Assembly: GCA_028703175.1 (NCBI GenBank) | Contig: JAQVNJ010000015.1 | Location: 1 to 64,000 of the forward strand | Direction of reading: 5' to 3' | DNA length: 64,000 nucleotides | Origin: JAAYCB01 sp012744395 | Lineage (GTDB): Bacteria; Planctomycetota; Planctomycetia; Pirellulales; Thermoguttaceae | In this document: positions 37,710 to 45,862 of the stretch, in pieces | Layout of the letters: each line of letters opens with the position of its first letter | Position numbering within the stretch: the stretch's first letter is position 1 | Program-made: the position numbers and the translations under genes | Notes under the pieces: generated by a model | What the model saw: only the letters and a program-made list of their open reading frames with translations | Told to the model about the DNA's origin: nothing | Databases searched by the model: none

Positions 37710-38010
37710 GGCGGATCATTCAGGCGACGGCCAGGTGGGCAAGGCGGGATGACCGAGCGCTTGCCCAGCGCAGCCTGCCCAGCTTCTGTAATGCCGACCA
37801 CCGTTACAGCATCGCCACTCGTCGCAGGTGGAACGCGGCCGTCAATCCTTGCGACAATCTCCGTCTGCTCCGATGTTACTCCAGGAGCCGATATGACATT
37901 CTTGGGAGAAGTCAATAAGCGGGTCTGGAAAGCCCCCCTCTAATGGGGCAGTTCGTGATCGCCTCCCGAGTCAGTCACGGGAGGAGTTCACCCATACGGG
38001 GAGGAACAAG
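37663..38010. other. Intergenic; possible gene remnant on the minus strand
   Basis: About 350 bases. A minus-strand frame around 37720-37915 reads like protein (ARIDGRVPPATSGDAVTVVG, then ITEAGQAAL) but has no good start and runs into the tandem duplication; it may be a decayed gene fragment. Otherwise nothing recognised. Confidence 0.3.
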
Positions 38011-38535
38011 ATGCGATGGACGTTGATTCTGTTTGGGCTGATGCTCGTCGCCAGCCCCACGTTCGGTCAGAAGGCTGCGAATCAGCCGACCCTTGCCGTA
38101 CGGGTCGCGGAGGCGGCCGAGGAGCCCGCGGAGAGCCAGGCGGCGTCGTTGAACCAGGATACCGATCAGCGTTTGGAGAAGCAGGTCAGTGCGATCCAGC
38201 AGCGATTGCAGCATGAGGAGCGCCGCTTGCAGGCGCAGTTCGCCGAGTTGGCGAAGATGCGGACTCCGGCGGTCGCGAAGGCAGACCAGGCAACGCTGGA
38301 GCGGATCGCGCAGCTCGAACAGCAGGTCGTCGCCGCGTACCAGAAGCGCGTCGAGCAGATTCTCTCGGGCGGGGAAGCGAAGATCCCGGCGCAGGCCGCC
38401 GCAGCGTCTCCTTCCCAGTCGCAGCAGCACAAGCGGCAGGTGCAGAAGTCGCAGCAGCCGCAACCACCGGCCAGTGTGAGGACTGAGCCTCCCAAGCGGC
38501 CGGTCCTGCCATTCTGGCCGTTCAACCAGTTCTGA
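38011..38535 (+). CDS. Small secreted coiled-coil protein
   Basis: A 174-residue exported protein with signal peptide (LILFGLMLVASPTFGQ), a helical coiled-coil segment of about residues 50-118 (QRLQHEERRLQAQFAELAKM) and a Gln/Pro-rich C-terminus. GGGGAGGAA precedes the ATG. No family recognised; a structural or periplasmic adaptor role is a guess. Confidence 0.65.
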   Translation: MRWTLILFGLMLVASPTFGQKAANQPTLAVRVAEAAEEPAESQAASLNQDTDQRLEKQVSAIQQRLQHEERRLQAQFAELAKMRTPAVAKADQATLERIAQLEQQVVAAYQKRVEQILSGGEAKIPAQAAAASPSQSQQHKRQVQKSQQPQPPASVRTEPPKRPVLPFWPFNQF

Positions 38536-38614
38536 TCGCGGCCGCCACTGCGCCGCTCCTGCGGCTTGCCGCCACGCCCGGCAGGGGACGAATATCCGGC
38601 TCCTGTCTAGCCCT

Positions 38615-38661
38615 CCGCCTGCACTTCGCGTTACCATGGGAGGTGCAGGCGGCGTTTTCTT
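38615..38661 (+). terminator. Intrinsic terminator
   Basis: Perfect 10-bp stem CCGCCTGCAC / GTGCAGGCGG with an 18-base loop, followed by CGTTTTCTT. It lies 80 bases after the coiled-coil gene. Confidence 0.55.
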
Positions 38662-38690
38662 CACACAAGACTTGGCGAGGTGACCGGACA

Positions 38691-39728
38691 ATGGCAGAAA
38701 AAACGGATCGTCGGTGCTTTTTGGCTCGGGGCGTCTTGGGAGCGGCTGGGGTCGGTGCGGCGCTGACCAGCATTGAGGAGAAGACGCTGGCGGCGGCAAT
38801 CGAAGACGGAAGTGCGCGACCGGCGGAAGGCGGCAAGCCCAAGACCGACATTCCGCCGGGCAGTCTGCCCTGCGGCAAGATCGGCAACGTCTCGCTGAGC
38901 CGGCTGTTCATCGGCGGCAACTTGATCGGCGGCTGGGCCCACAGCCGCGACCTGGCGTACGCCTCGAAACTGTTCACCTCCTACAACACCGAGGCGAAGA
39001 TTTTCGAGACCCTGGAGCTTGCCCAGGCCTGCGGCATCAACACGATCCAGTTGGACCCGAAATGCTGGGACGCGGTGGCCAAGTACAACGCCCAGCGCAG
39101 CGACAAGATCCAGACCATGGTTTGTGTGCCGCTGATCGCCGACAAGACCAAGATGAACGACGAGATCAAGCGCCAGATCGACATGGGCGCAACGTTCATT
39201 TATTCGCACGGCGGCGTGACCGACTCGCACATGATGAAAGGCGGCGGCACCGGCGTGATCGCGCAGATGGTCGAATTGATCAAGGCCCAGGGCGTGCCCG
39301 CCGGCGTCGGCAGTCACTCGCTGAACATGCCGATCGCCTGCGAGCGCGACGGGGTGGACCCCGATTTCTACGTCAAGACGTTCCACATCGATCGCTACTG
39401 GTCGGCCACCCCTTCCGAGCATCGCCAGGAATACGATTGGATGTCGTACAACAGGGATTCGGACCACAACAAGAATTACGACAACATGTGGTGCAACAAT
39501 CCCGAGGAGACCGCGGAGTTCATGGCCACGGTCGAGAAGCCCTGGGTGGCGTTCAAGGTGATGGCGGCCGGCTCGATCGCTCCCCAGATCGCCTTCTCCC
39601 ACGCCTTCCGCAACGGCGCCGATTTCATCATCGCCGGGATGTTCGACTTCCAGGTCGAGCCCGATGTGAAGATCGCGATCGCGAGTCTGGAGAAAGCGCA
39701 GAAGCGCAGCCGTCCCTGGCGCGCCTAG
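38691..39728 (+). CDS. Tat-exported TIM-barrel protein of unknown function
   Basis: A 345-residue protein with a twin-arginine-type start (TDRRCFLARGVLGAAG). The rest resembles an aldolase/aldo-keto-reductase-like TIM barrel: PCGKIGNVSLSRLFIGGNLI near the mature N-terminus recalls aldo/keto reductases, then ELAQACGINTIQLDP, GATFIYSHGGVTDSH and NGADFIIAGMFDFQVEPDVK. The ATG at 38691 has CGAGGTG upstream; an in-frame ATG at 38643 sits in the terminator stem. Related Tat proteins are common in planctomycetes but uncharacterised. Confidence 0.72.
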   Translation: MAEKTDRRCFLARGVLGAAGVGAALTSIEEKTLAAAIEDGSARPAEGGKPKTDIPPGSLPCGKIGNVSLSRLFIGGNLIGGWAHSRDLAYASKLFTSYNTEAKIFETLELAQACGINTIQLDPKCWDAVAKYNAQRSDKIQTMVCVPLIADKTKMNDEIKRQIDMGATFIYSHGGVTDSHMMKGGGTGVIAQMVELIKAQGVPAGVGSHSLNMPIACERDGVDPDFYVKTFHIDRYWSATPSEHRQEYDWMSYNRDSDHNKNYDNMWCNNPEETAEFMATVEKPWVAFKVMAAGSIAPQIAFSHAFRNGADFIIAGMFDFQVEPDVKIAIASLEKAQKRSRPWRA

Positions 39729-39961
39729 GGGCCCCGTCCATCGGCAACGCGATCCACGCGCCGCCGCTGGCGCGCCGGGGTGCCGGGCGAGCGATCCCCA
39801 ACTGGGCGGAAAACAGGTGGGGGTGGAGTCCGGCTGCCCCGAAAAATGGGGGGGCAACGATTGATTTTTGTCCATGACCTGATAAAAGTAGGATCTTGCT
39901 AGGGGGGCAATCACAGTTTCAGCCTACAGTCTCAGCCTGCTGTATCGAAAGGGTGACTGTC

Positions 39962-40225
39962 ATGGCGTCAGAGCTCACGCCGCGAGAACGAGAGGTCGTG
40001 CGTCTAGCCAGTCTCGGCTGTACCGTGCACGAGGCCGCGAAGATTCTGAAGCTGGCTCCGAGCACCGTCGACAACCACAAGGCGCGTGCGATGGCCAAGC
40101 TGGGGACGGACAAGGCCGCCCTACTCACGCGGTTGGCGATCAAGCTGAAGATCACCAGCATCAACGATGCGCTGACCGATGCCGAAAAGCGGAAGAGCGG
40201 CAGGAAGAACGACGGCTGGAACTGA
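39962..40225 (+). CDS. Minimal LuxR-type HTH DNA-binding protein
   Basis: An 87-residue protein that is essentially a lone LuxR/GerE helix-turn-helix (LTPREREVVRLASLGCTVHEAAKILKL is the first half, STVDNHKARAMAKLG the recognition part). There is no receiver or ligand domain. It may be a partner-dependent or constitutive regulator; standalone HTH proteins of this kind recur in planctomycetes. It lies between the TIM-barrel gene and the acyl-CoA cluster on the same strand, so it could regulate the latter, which is inference. Confidence 0.82.
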   Translation: MASELTPREREVVRLASLGCTVHEAAKILKLAPSTVDNHKARAMAKLGTDKAALLTRLAIKLKITSINDALTDAEKRKSGRKNDGWN

Positions 40226-40284
40226 CGCATCGGCTGCGTTGACGCATGCGGGCGGGCTCGTGTTGGACCATCCGGCGGGCTGAA

Positions 40285-40314
40285 TTGACACGCCCTGCCC
40301 GCAGCGGCTATCGT
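40285..40314 (+). promoter_or_regulatory. Strong promoter of the acyl-CoA cluster, near-leaderless
   Basis: TTGACA (40285-40290, perfect), 18-base spacer, TATCGT (40309-40314). The ATG of the first gene is at 40325, only ten bases after the -10, so the predicted transcript would have a leader of about 0-5 bases. No Shine-Dalgarno sequence is present in that space, which fits leaderless translation. Confidence 0.55.
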
Positions 40315-40324
40315 TGTCGGCGCC

Positions 40325-42412
40325 ATGATCGACTACGAAATCTCCCGCCGACTCTGCGTGCTGCGGTTCAACCGGCCGCCGCTGAACACGATCGACCAGG
40401 CCCTGCTCGCCGCCCTTCGCCGGGCGATTGCCCGTGCCGAAGACGACGCCGCGGCGGATGCGGTTGTGTTGACCGGCAGTGCCGAGCAGTTCAGCGCCGG
40501 GGCCGATATCCACCTCTTCGAAACGATCCACTCGCGGGACGAAGCCCGGGCGCTCTGCGAGGAGTTTCAGCAGGCTTGCACGCGGATCGAGAGGTGCTCC
40601 AAGCCGGTCGTCGCCGGGCTGGCCGGCCGGGTGATGGGCGGAGCACTGGAACTGGCCCTGGCCTGCCACCTGCGGGTGGCCGCGCCCGAGGCCCAACTCA
40701 GCCTCCCCGAGGTCCGCCTCGGCATCCTTCCCGGGGCCGGGGGCACCCAGCGGATGCCGAGGATCATCGGGGCGGCGAAAGCCCTGGAAGCGATGCTCAG
40801 CGGACGGTCGATCGGCGCGGCGGAGGCCCGGCAGCTCGGTTTGATCGACGCGGTTTGCCCGGGTGACGAGCTGATCGGCGGCGCGCGGCGGATTCTCCGA
40901 TCCGGCCCACCCGCGCGGCGCGCGCGCGACCGGGCTGAGCGAATCAGCGATGAAGATCTCCAAGCCGCGATCGCCCAGGCGGAAGCGACGCTGCGAACCG
41001 CGCCGCCCGAGCTGCTCGCTCCCCGGCGAATCATCGCCTGCGTCGCCGCAGCCGTGCGGGGGTCGTTCGACGCGGGCCTCCGCGCCGAACGCGAGGCGTT
41101 TGCCGACTGTGTCCTGTCCCCCGCGGCGCAAAACCGGTTCTACGCATTCTTCGCCACGCGCCAGACCGACAAGCTGCCCGAACTGGCGGAAGTCGAGACG
41201 CGGGAAATCAACCAGGCCGCGGTGGTCGGCATGGGGTCGATGGGCACGGGCATCGCCCAGGCCCTGGCCGCCGCCGGCGTCCCGGTCGCCGTCTTCGATC
41301 AGGATCCGGCCGCCGCGGAAAGGGGGCTGGGGCGGATTCGGCAGTCGCTCGAACGCCGCGTCGCCGATGGGAAGATGGCGGCCGCCCAGGCCGCCGCGGC
41401 GCTCGCCCGGATCGCGCCGGCCGGCGAGTTCGCGGCGCTCGGAGCCGCCGACCTGGTGATCGAATCGGTGTTTGAGCTGCTGGAGGTCAAGCGGGCGGTG
41501 CTGCGGCGGATCGAAGCGGTCTGCGGCGACGAGACGATCCTGGCGACCAACACCTCGACGCTCTCGCTCGACGCCCTGGCCGAGGGGCTGCGGATCGGCG
41601 AGCGGCTGATCGGAGTGCACTTTTTTAATCCGGCCCAGGCGATGCCGCTCGTGGAGGTCGTGCGGCGCAAGGGCACGTCCCAGCGCGTTGCGGCGACCAC
41701 CGTGCGGTTCGCCAAACGGCTGGGGAAGACGCCCATTCTGGTCAATAACCGCGAGGGTTTTCTCGTCAACCGCGTGTTCGTGCCCTACCTGGCCGAGGCG
41801 TTCTCCTTGCTGGAAGAGGGGGCGTCGCCCCGCCAGATCGATTCGGCGATGGTCCAGTTCGGGTTTCCGATGGGGCCGCTGACGCTCAGCGACATGACGG
41901 GCATCGACATCGTCGTCCATGCCCAGCGCGAGTTGCAGAAGGCCTTTCCCTATCACGGCCCGCTTTCCCAGGTGGCCCACCGGCTCGTCGCGCTCGGTCG
42001 CACCGGCCAGAAAGGCGGCGCGGGCGTCTATCGCTACGCGCCCGGCAGCCGCACCGCGCTCGACGACGGCGTCCTGGGGGAGGCCGTGGCCGAGGTGCAG
42101 CGATTGAAACCGCGCGCCGGCGCGGACGGTCCCAAGCCGCCACTGTCCACCGACGAGCTCGCGCGCCGGCTTGTCGGCCGGATGACTGCCGAGGCGTTTC
42201 GAGTGCTCGAAGAAGATGTCGCCCGGTCCGAGGCGGACTTGGACGCCGCAATGGTCCTGGGCACGGGGTTTCCCGATTACCGCGGTGGGATCGTGCGCTA
42301 CGCCAGGAGCCGCGGGCTTGACACGGTCTGCGCGGAACTCGAAAATCTGGCGGAAACATGTTCCGAGAGATATGCGCCCAGCAGGTACCTGCGGGCCCTG
42401 GCGCGGACTTGA
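40325..42412 (+). CDS. Fused enoyl-CoA hydratase / 3-hydroxyacyl-CoA dehydrogenase (FadB/FadJ-like)
   Basis: A 695-residue bifunctional enzyme hydrating enoyl-CoA and oxidising 3-hydroxyacyl-CoA. N-terminal crotonase domain (1-180): oxyanion segment FSAGADIHLF, catalytic glutamates in GGALELALAC and SLPEVRLGILPGAGGTQR. NAD-binding HAD domain from about 298: VGMGSMGTGIAQALAAAG; catalytic His and Glu in GVHFFNPAQAMPLVEVV; two C-terminal 3HCDH domains follow (NREGFLVNRVFVPYLAEA). It heads a co-directional run with an HgdB-type protein, activase, MBL hydrolase and KASIII. No thiolase (fadA) is adjacent, unlike a classic fadBA pair. Confidence 0.93.
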   Translation: MIDYEISRRLCVLRFNRPPLNTIDQALLAALRRAIARAEDDAAADAVVLTGSAEQFSAGADIHLFETIHSRDEARALCEEFQQACTRIERCSKPVVAGLAGRVMGGALELALACHLRVAAPEAQLSLPEVRLGILPGAGGTQRMPRIIGAAKALEAMLSGRSIGAAEARQLGLIDAVCPGDELIGGARRILRSGPPARRARDRAERISDEDLQAAIAQAEATLRTAPPELLAPRRIIACVAAAVRGSFDAGLRAEREAFADCVLSPAAQNRFYAFFATRQTDKLPELAEVETREINQAAVVGMGSMGTGIAQALAAAGVPVAVFDQDPAAAERGLGRIRQSLERRVADGKMAAAQAAAALARIAPAGEFAALGAADLVIESVFELLEVKRAVLRRIEAVCGDETILATNTSTLSLDALAEGLRIGERLIGVHFFNPAQAMPLVEVVRRKGTSQRVAATTVRFAKRLGKTPILVNNREGFLVNRVFVPYLAEAFSLLEEGASPRQIDSAMVQFGFPMGPLTLSDMTGIDIVVHAQRELQKAFPYHGPLSQVAHRLVALGRTGQKGGAGVYRYAPGSRTALDDGVLGEAVAEVQRLKPRAGADGPKPPLSTDELARRLVGRMTAEAFRVLEEDVARSEADLDAAMVLGTGFPDYRGGIVRYARSRGLDTVCAELENLAETCSERYAPSRYLRALART

Positions 42413-42514
42413 CGATCGCGTGTCTTTCGCGGCGTCCGGCCGGCTTCCGCTTGCGCCTCTTCCCGCGGGCACTGCTGGCCGTGCCGTTGGCGCCTCAATC
42501 CCAAGGAGCCTGAC

Positions 42515-43741
42515 ATGGCGGACGCCCCCCGCAGAGACCTCGAATCGACCAAGACGATGAAGTCCGTGATGGGCGATTATTTCACGGAGCTCTGCCAGGG
42601 TCCCGAGCGGGGCACGAAGACCGCCTGGTGCACGAGCGTTGGTCCCGCCGAGTTGCTCTACGCGATGGGGTTCAATGTCTTCTTCCCGGAGAATCATGGG
42701 GCGATGCTCGGGGCCAGCCGGATGGCCACCGACCTGATCCCGGCGGCCAACGCGCTCGGCTACTCGCCGGACATCTGCTCCTACCTGACGAGCGACATCG
42801 GCTCCTATCTGAAGAACGAGAGCCCGATCCAGAAGATGAACCTCCCCGGACCGCCCAGGGCCGACGTGCTCGTGTTCAACACGAACCAGTGCCGCGACGT
42901 GAAGGATTGGTTCCAGTTCTACGCCCGCGAGTGGAACGTGCCCTGCATCGGCATCCACACGCCCCGGTCGATCGGCCAGATCGACGAGCAGCTTGCGGAT
43001 TACATTGGCGCGCAGATCGAGTCGCTGATCGAGCCGCTGGAGAGGGTGTCGGGAGAGAAGTTCGATCCGGATCGACTCCGCCAGGTCGTCGCCCTGTCGC
43101 GGCAATGCACCGAATTGTGGAAGCAGGTGCTCCTCGCAGCCGCCAATCGGCCGGCGCCGCTGACGTTTTTCGACGGCACGATCCAGATGGGCCCAGCCGT
43201 TGTCCTCCGCGGCACCCGGCAGGCCGTGGACTATTACCAGCTCCTTGTCGACGAGCTGAACCAGAGGGTAGCGCAGGGCGTGGGGGCCGTCGCGGGCGAA
43301 CGATTCCGCATTTACTGGGAGGGAATGCCGATCTGGGGCAAGCTCAGCTCGCTCGCCAAGCAGTTCGTCGAGCTCAAGACGGCCGTCGTGGCGTCGACTT
43401 ACTGCAATAGTTGGATCTTCGACGCCCTCGATCCGGCCGATCCGTTCCGGAGCATGGCCCGGGCATACAGTAGCATCTTCATCTGCCGCAGCGAGGAGTA
43501 CAAGGAGCAATACATCAAGCAGATGGTTGAAGAGTACCAGGTGGACGGCATTCTGTACCACGATGCCAAGACCTGTCCGAACAACTCGAACTGCCGTTAC
43601 GAGATGCCCCAGCGGCTTCAGCGGCAATTCGGCAAGCCCTACCTGGTGATCAACGGCGACTTGAACGATCTGCGGCTCTATTCGGAAGAGCAGGCGCGGA
43701 CCAATATCGAGGCGTTTGCCGAACAGCTCGCGGAGACTTGA
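42515..43741 (+). CDS. Solo HgdB/BcrB-type Fe-S dehydratase or reductase subunit
   Basis: A 408-residue member of the 2-hydroxyacyl-CoA dehydratase subunit D / benzoyl-CoA reductase family. Cysteines at family cluster-ligand positions: Cys39 (AWCTSVGPAELLYAMG), Cys88 (DICSYLTSDIG), Cys126 (TNQCRDV) and Cys354/360 (KTCPNNSNCRYEMP). Known (R)-2-hydroxyacyl-CoA dehydratases and benzoyl-CoA reductases need two homologous subunits; only one is encoded here, next to an activase. That solo-plus-activase layout is also that of double-cubane-cluster proteins. AAGGAG precedes the ATG. Substrate unknown. Confidence 0.85.
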   Translation: MADAPRRDLESTKTMKSVMGDYFTELCQGPERGTKTAWCTSVGPAELLYAMGFNVFFPENHGAMLGASRMATDLIPAANALGYSPDICSYLTSDIGSYLKNESPIQKMNLPGPPRADVLVFNTNQCRDVKDWFQFYAREWNVPCIGIHTPRSIGQIDEQLADYIGAQIESLIEPLERVSGEKFDPDRLRQVVALSRQCTELWKQVLLAAANRPAPLTFFDGTIQMGPAVVLRGTRQAVDYYQLLVDELNQRVAQGVGAVAGERFRIYWEGMPIWGKLSSLAKQFVELKTAVVASTYCNSWIFDALDPADPFRSMARAYSSIFICRSEEYKEQYIKQMVEEYQVDGILYHDAKTCPNNSNCRYEMPQRLQRQFGKPYLVINGDLNDLRLYSEEQARTNIEAFAEQLAET

Positions 43742-43822
43742 CGAGCCGGGCAATCGATCCGGCCCGGCCCGGCGCTCGGACAATCCCGGCAGGAGAGGCT
43801 TGCATCCCCTCCAAGGCAGGTT

Positions 43823-44623
43823 ATGGACTTGTCCAACCGTGACTATTTCTGCGGAATTGACATCGGCGCCTCGGCGGCCAAGCTGGTGCTGATCGACGGC
43901 CAGGGCCGGGCGGCCGCCCGGGCCGTGCGACGGTCGGGCCTCGACTACGCGCGGACCGCCGAGGCGTGTTTGCAGGAAGGGCTCGAAAAGGCCGGGCTGG
44001 CGCGAGAGCAGGTCGCCGCCGCCTGCTCGACCGGCTACGGGCGGGACAACGTCCCCTGGGTCGACGGCAAGATGACCGAGATCGCCTGCCACGGCCGCGG
44101 CGCGTTCTTCCATTTCCACCGCGCGATGACGATCATCGACATCGGCGCCCAGGACAGCAAGGTTATCCACCTGGATCAGGAAGGCCGCCGGGTTGGCTTC
44201 AAGATGAACCGCAAGTGCGCCGCCGGCACGGGCGCCTTCCTGGAGGAGATCGCCTACCGCCTCGATCTTCCCCTCGCGGAACTGAACGGCCTGGCGGAGG
44301 CCGCGACGCGGGAAGTCTCGCTGGGGAGCTTCTGCACCGTCTTCGCCGCCACGGAGGTTCTCGAGAAGATCCGCGCCGGTCAGAAGGTTCAAGACATCGT
44401 CAAGGGCGCGTTCCGCTCAGTGGTCAAGCGGATCGCCGAAATGGACATCGTCCGCGCCGAGCTGGTGATGACCGGCGGCGTGGTTGCCCACAACCCGTAC
44501 CTGGCTAAACTGGTTGAAGAATCGTTCCAGACCAGGGTCGTCGTCCCGCCGGAGCCCCAGTTCACCGGCGCCCTGGGCGCGGCCCTGTTCGCGCGCCAAG
44601 GCAAACAGAGAACCGTTCCGTAG
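43823..44623 (+). CDS. Acyl-CoA dehydratase activase (HgdC/BcrD-like ATPase)
   Basis: A 266-residue ASKHA-fold ATPase that couples ATP hydrolysis to low-potential electron transfer into the HgdB-type partner. ATP-site motifs: GIDIGASAAKLVLID, STGYGR and IDIGAQDSKVI. Both cysteines that bridge the homodimeric [4Fe-4S] cluster in HgdC are kept: Cys132 in NRKCAAGTGAFLE and Cys171 in GSFCTVFAATEV. It lies 81 bases after the solo dehydratase gene, so they almost certainly form one system. Oxygen sensitivity is expected from the family. Confidence 0.93.
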   Translation: MDLSNRDYFCGIDIGASAAKLVLIDGQGRAAARAVRRSGLDYARTAEACLQEGLEKAGLAREQVAAACSTGYGRDNVPWVDGKMTEIACHGRGAFFHFHRAMTIIDIGAQDSKVIHLDQEGRRVGFKMNRKCAAGTGAFLEEIAYRLDLPLAELNGLAEAATREVSLGSFCTVFAATEVLEKIRAGQKVQDIVKGAFRSVVKRIAEMDIVRAELVMTGGVVAHNPYLAKLVEESFQTRVVVPPEPQFTGALGAALFARQGKQRTVP

Positions 44624-44786
44624 GCGGTGCGGGGCAATCCGATCCAAAGCCCCTCCCGCCGTCAAGGACACTCCTCGAAGCGAAAACGGCCGCCCTGCAA
44701 TCGGCCCCGCCACACGAGCTGCCCGTGACCTCGCGCAAAATGACCCGTGCCATGTAACCTGCAACCTGCCACCCAAGGAGCCGCCG

Positions 44787-45701
44787 ATGCTCGTCACCCA
44801 GCCGCCGACCGAAATCGCCGAAGGGCTCTGGATGCTTGGAACCGGCGAGTATCCGATCTATCTGTTCCACGCGCGGGGCGAAGCGGCCCTGTTCGAGGGC
44901 GGAACCGGGGCGATGGGCCCACTCCTCGAGGAGCAGCTTGCGGGCCTGAAGATCGACCCGGACGCCGTCCAGCAGGCAATCATCACCCACGCCCACGCCG
45001 ACCACGTGATGGCCGTGCCGATGTTCCGCCGGCTGTTTCCCCAAGTGACGGTCGCGGCCTCGGAACTCGGCGCCAGGACGCTCGCGTCGGAGAAGACCGT
45101 CTCGTTCTTCTGCCAGGTCGACGAAGCCCTGACCGGTGCAATGCTCAAGGCGGGCAGAATCACCGAGCAACAGCGGCCCGAGGCGCTTAAGGAAATGAAG
45201 ATCGGCGTCGATCGCCTCCTCCAGGAGGGCGACAAGATCGAGGTTGGCGGCCTGGCCTTCAACGTCCTCGAAACACCCGGCCACAGCGAATGCAGCCTGA
45301 GCTTCCACCAGCCGGACCGCGGCATCCTGATCATCTCCGACGCCACCGGCTATTACATGCCCCAGCCCGGCCAATGGTGGCCCAATTACTTCTCGGGCTA
45401 CGGGCCCTACCTGGCCTCGATCGAGCGGCTTGCCGCGCTGGATGCCGAAATCCTCTGCCTGAGCCACAACGGGGCCGTGCTCGGCGGCCCGTCCGTGGGC
45501 GACTATTTCGACGGTGTCCTCGCCGCCACGAGGGCCTACCATGCAAGAATCATCGCCGAGACCAGGGCGGGGAAATCGATCCGCGACCTGGCCGGAGAAC
45601 TCGGCGAGGAAATCCACGCGATTGCGCCCCTGATGCCCCTCGATTTCTTCCAGAAGAACTGCGGCCTGCTGGTCAAGCAATCGCTGAAGCACGAGGGGTG
45701 A
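44787..45701 (+). CDS. MBL-fold metallo-hydrolase
   Basis: A 304-residue metallo-beta-lactamase-fold hydrolase. The metal site ITHAHADHV is complete (His68, His70, Asp72, His73), followed by ETPGHSECSLSF (His) and IISDATGYYM (Asp) and a C-terminal LSHNGAV (His). AAGGAGCC precedes the ATG; the long upstream frame is rejected. Within an acyl-CoA cluster it could be a thioesterase or ring/lactone hydrolase, which is inference from context. Confidence 0.88.
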   Translation: MLVTQPPTEIAEGLWMLGTGEYPIYLFHARGEAALFEGGTGAMGPLLEEQLAGLKIDPDAVQQAIITHAHADHVMAVPMFRRLFPQVTVAASELGARTLASEKTVSFFCQVDEALTGAMLKAGRITEQQRPEALKEMKIGVDRLLQEGDKIEVGGLAFNVLETPGHSECSLSFHQPDRGILIISDATGYYMPQPGQWWPNYFSGYGPYLASIERLAALDAEILCLSHNGAVLGGPSVGDYFDGVLAATRAYHARIIAETRAGKSIRDLAGELGEEIHAIAPLMPLDFFQKNCGLLVKQSLKHEG

Positions 45702-45777
45702 GCGGGGGGAATCGCGAATGTCGAATGTCGAACGAATGACGAATATCGAATGGCAATCAGCCGAGACGGTTTCCCCT

Positions 45778-45803
45778 GGTTCCCAAGCTCCAGCTTGGGA
45801 ACG
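45778..45803. repeat. Palindromic intergenic repeat inside the acyl-CoA cluster
   Basis: Complete copy with arms GGTTCCCAAGC and GCTTGGGAACG around a TCCA loop. Just upstream (45713-45757) is a degenerate run of GAATGTC/GAATATC words. Confidence 0.8.
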
Positions 45804-45828
45804 AGGTGGAACTTGGCGGCATGAAAGA

Positions 45829-45856
45829 CTGAACCCTGAACCCTGAACCCCGAACC
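45829..45856. repeat. Heptanucleotide tandem repeat before the KASIII-like gene
   Basis: Four tandem heptamers, three of CTGAACC and one CCGAACC, ending six bases before the ATG at 45863. The run occupies the ribosome-binding-site position; no Shine-Dalgarno is visible. Confidence 0.82.
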
Positions 45857-45862
45857 CTCCCC

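Noticed and set aside
40121..44392. A 1423-codon open frame on the minus strand opposite the acyl-CoA cluster
   Set aside because: It is antisense to three well-recognised enzymes, has low-complexity Arg/Gly/Asp composition and no domain pattern; long antisense frames are expected at this GC content.
45713..45757. Run of GAATGTC/GAATATC words that looks like a short direct-repeat array
   Set aside because: Units are irregular in length with no spacers of constant size, so not a CRISPR or regular iteron array.
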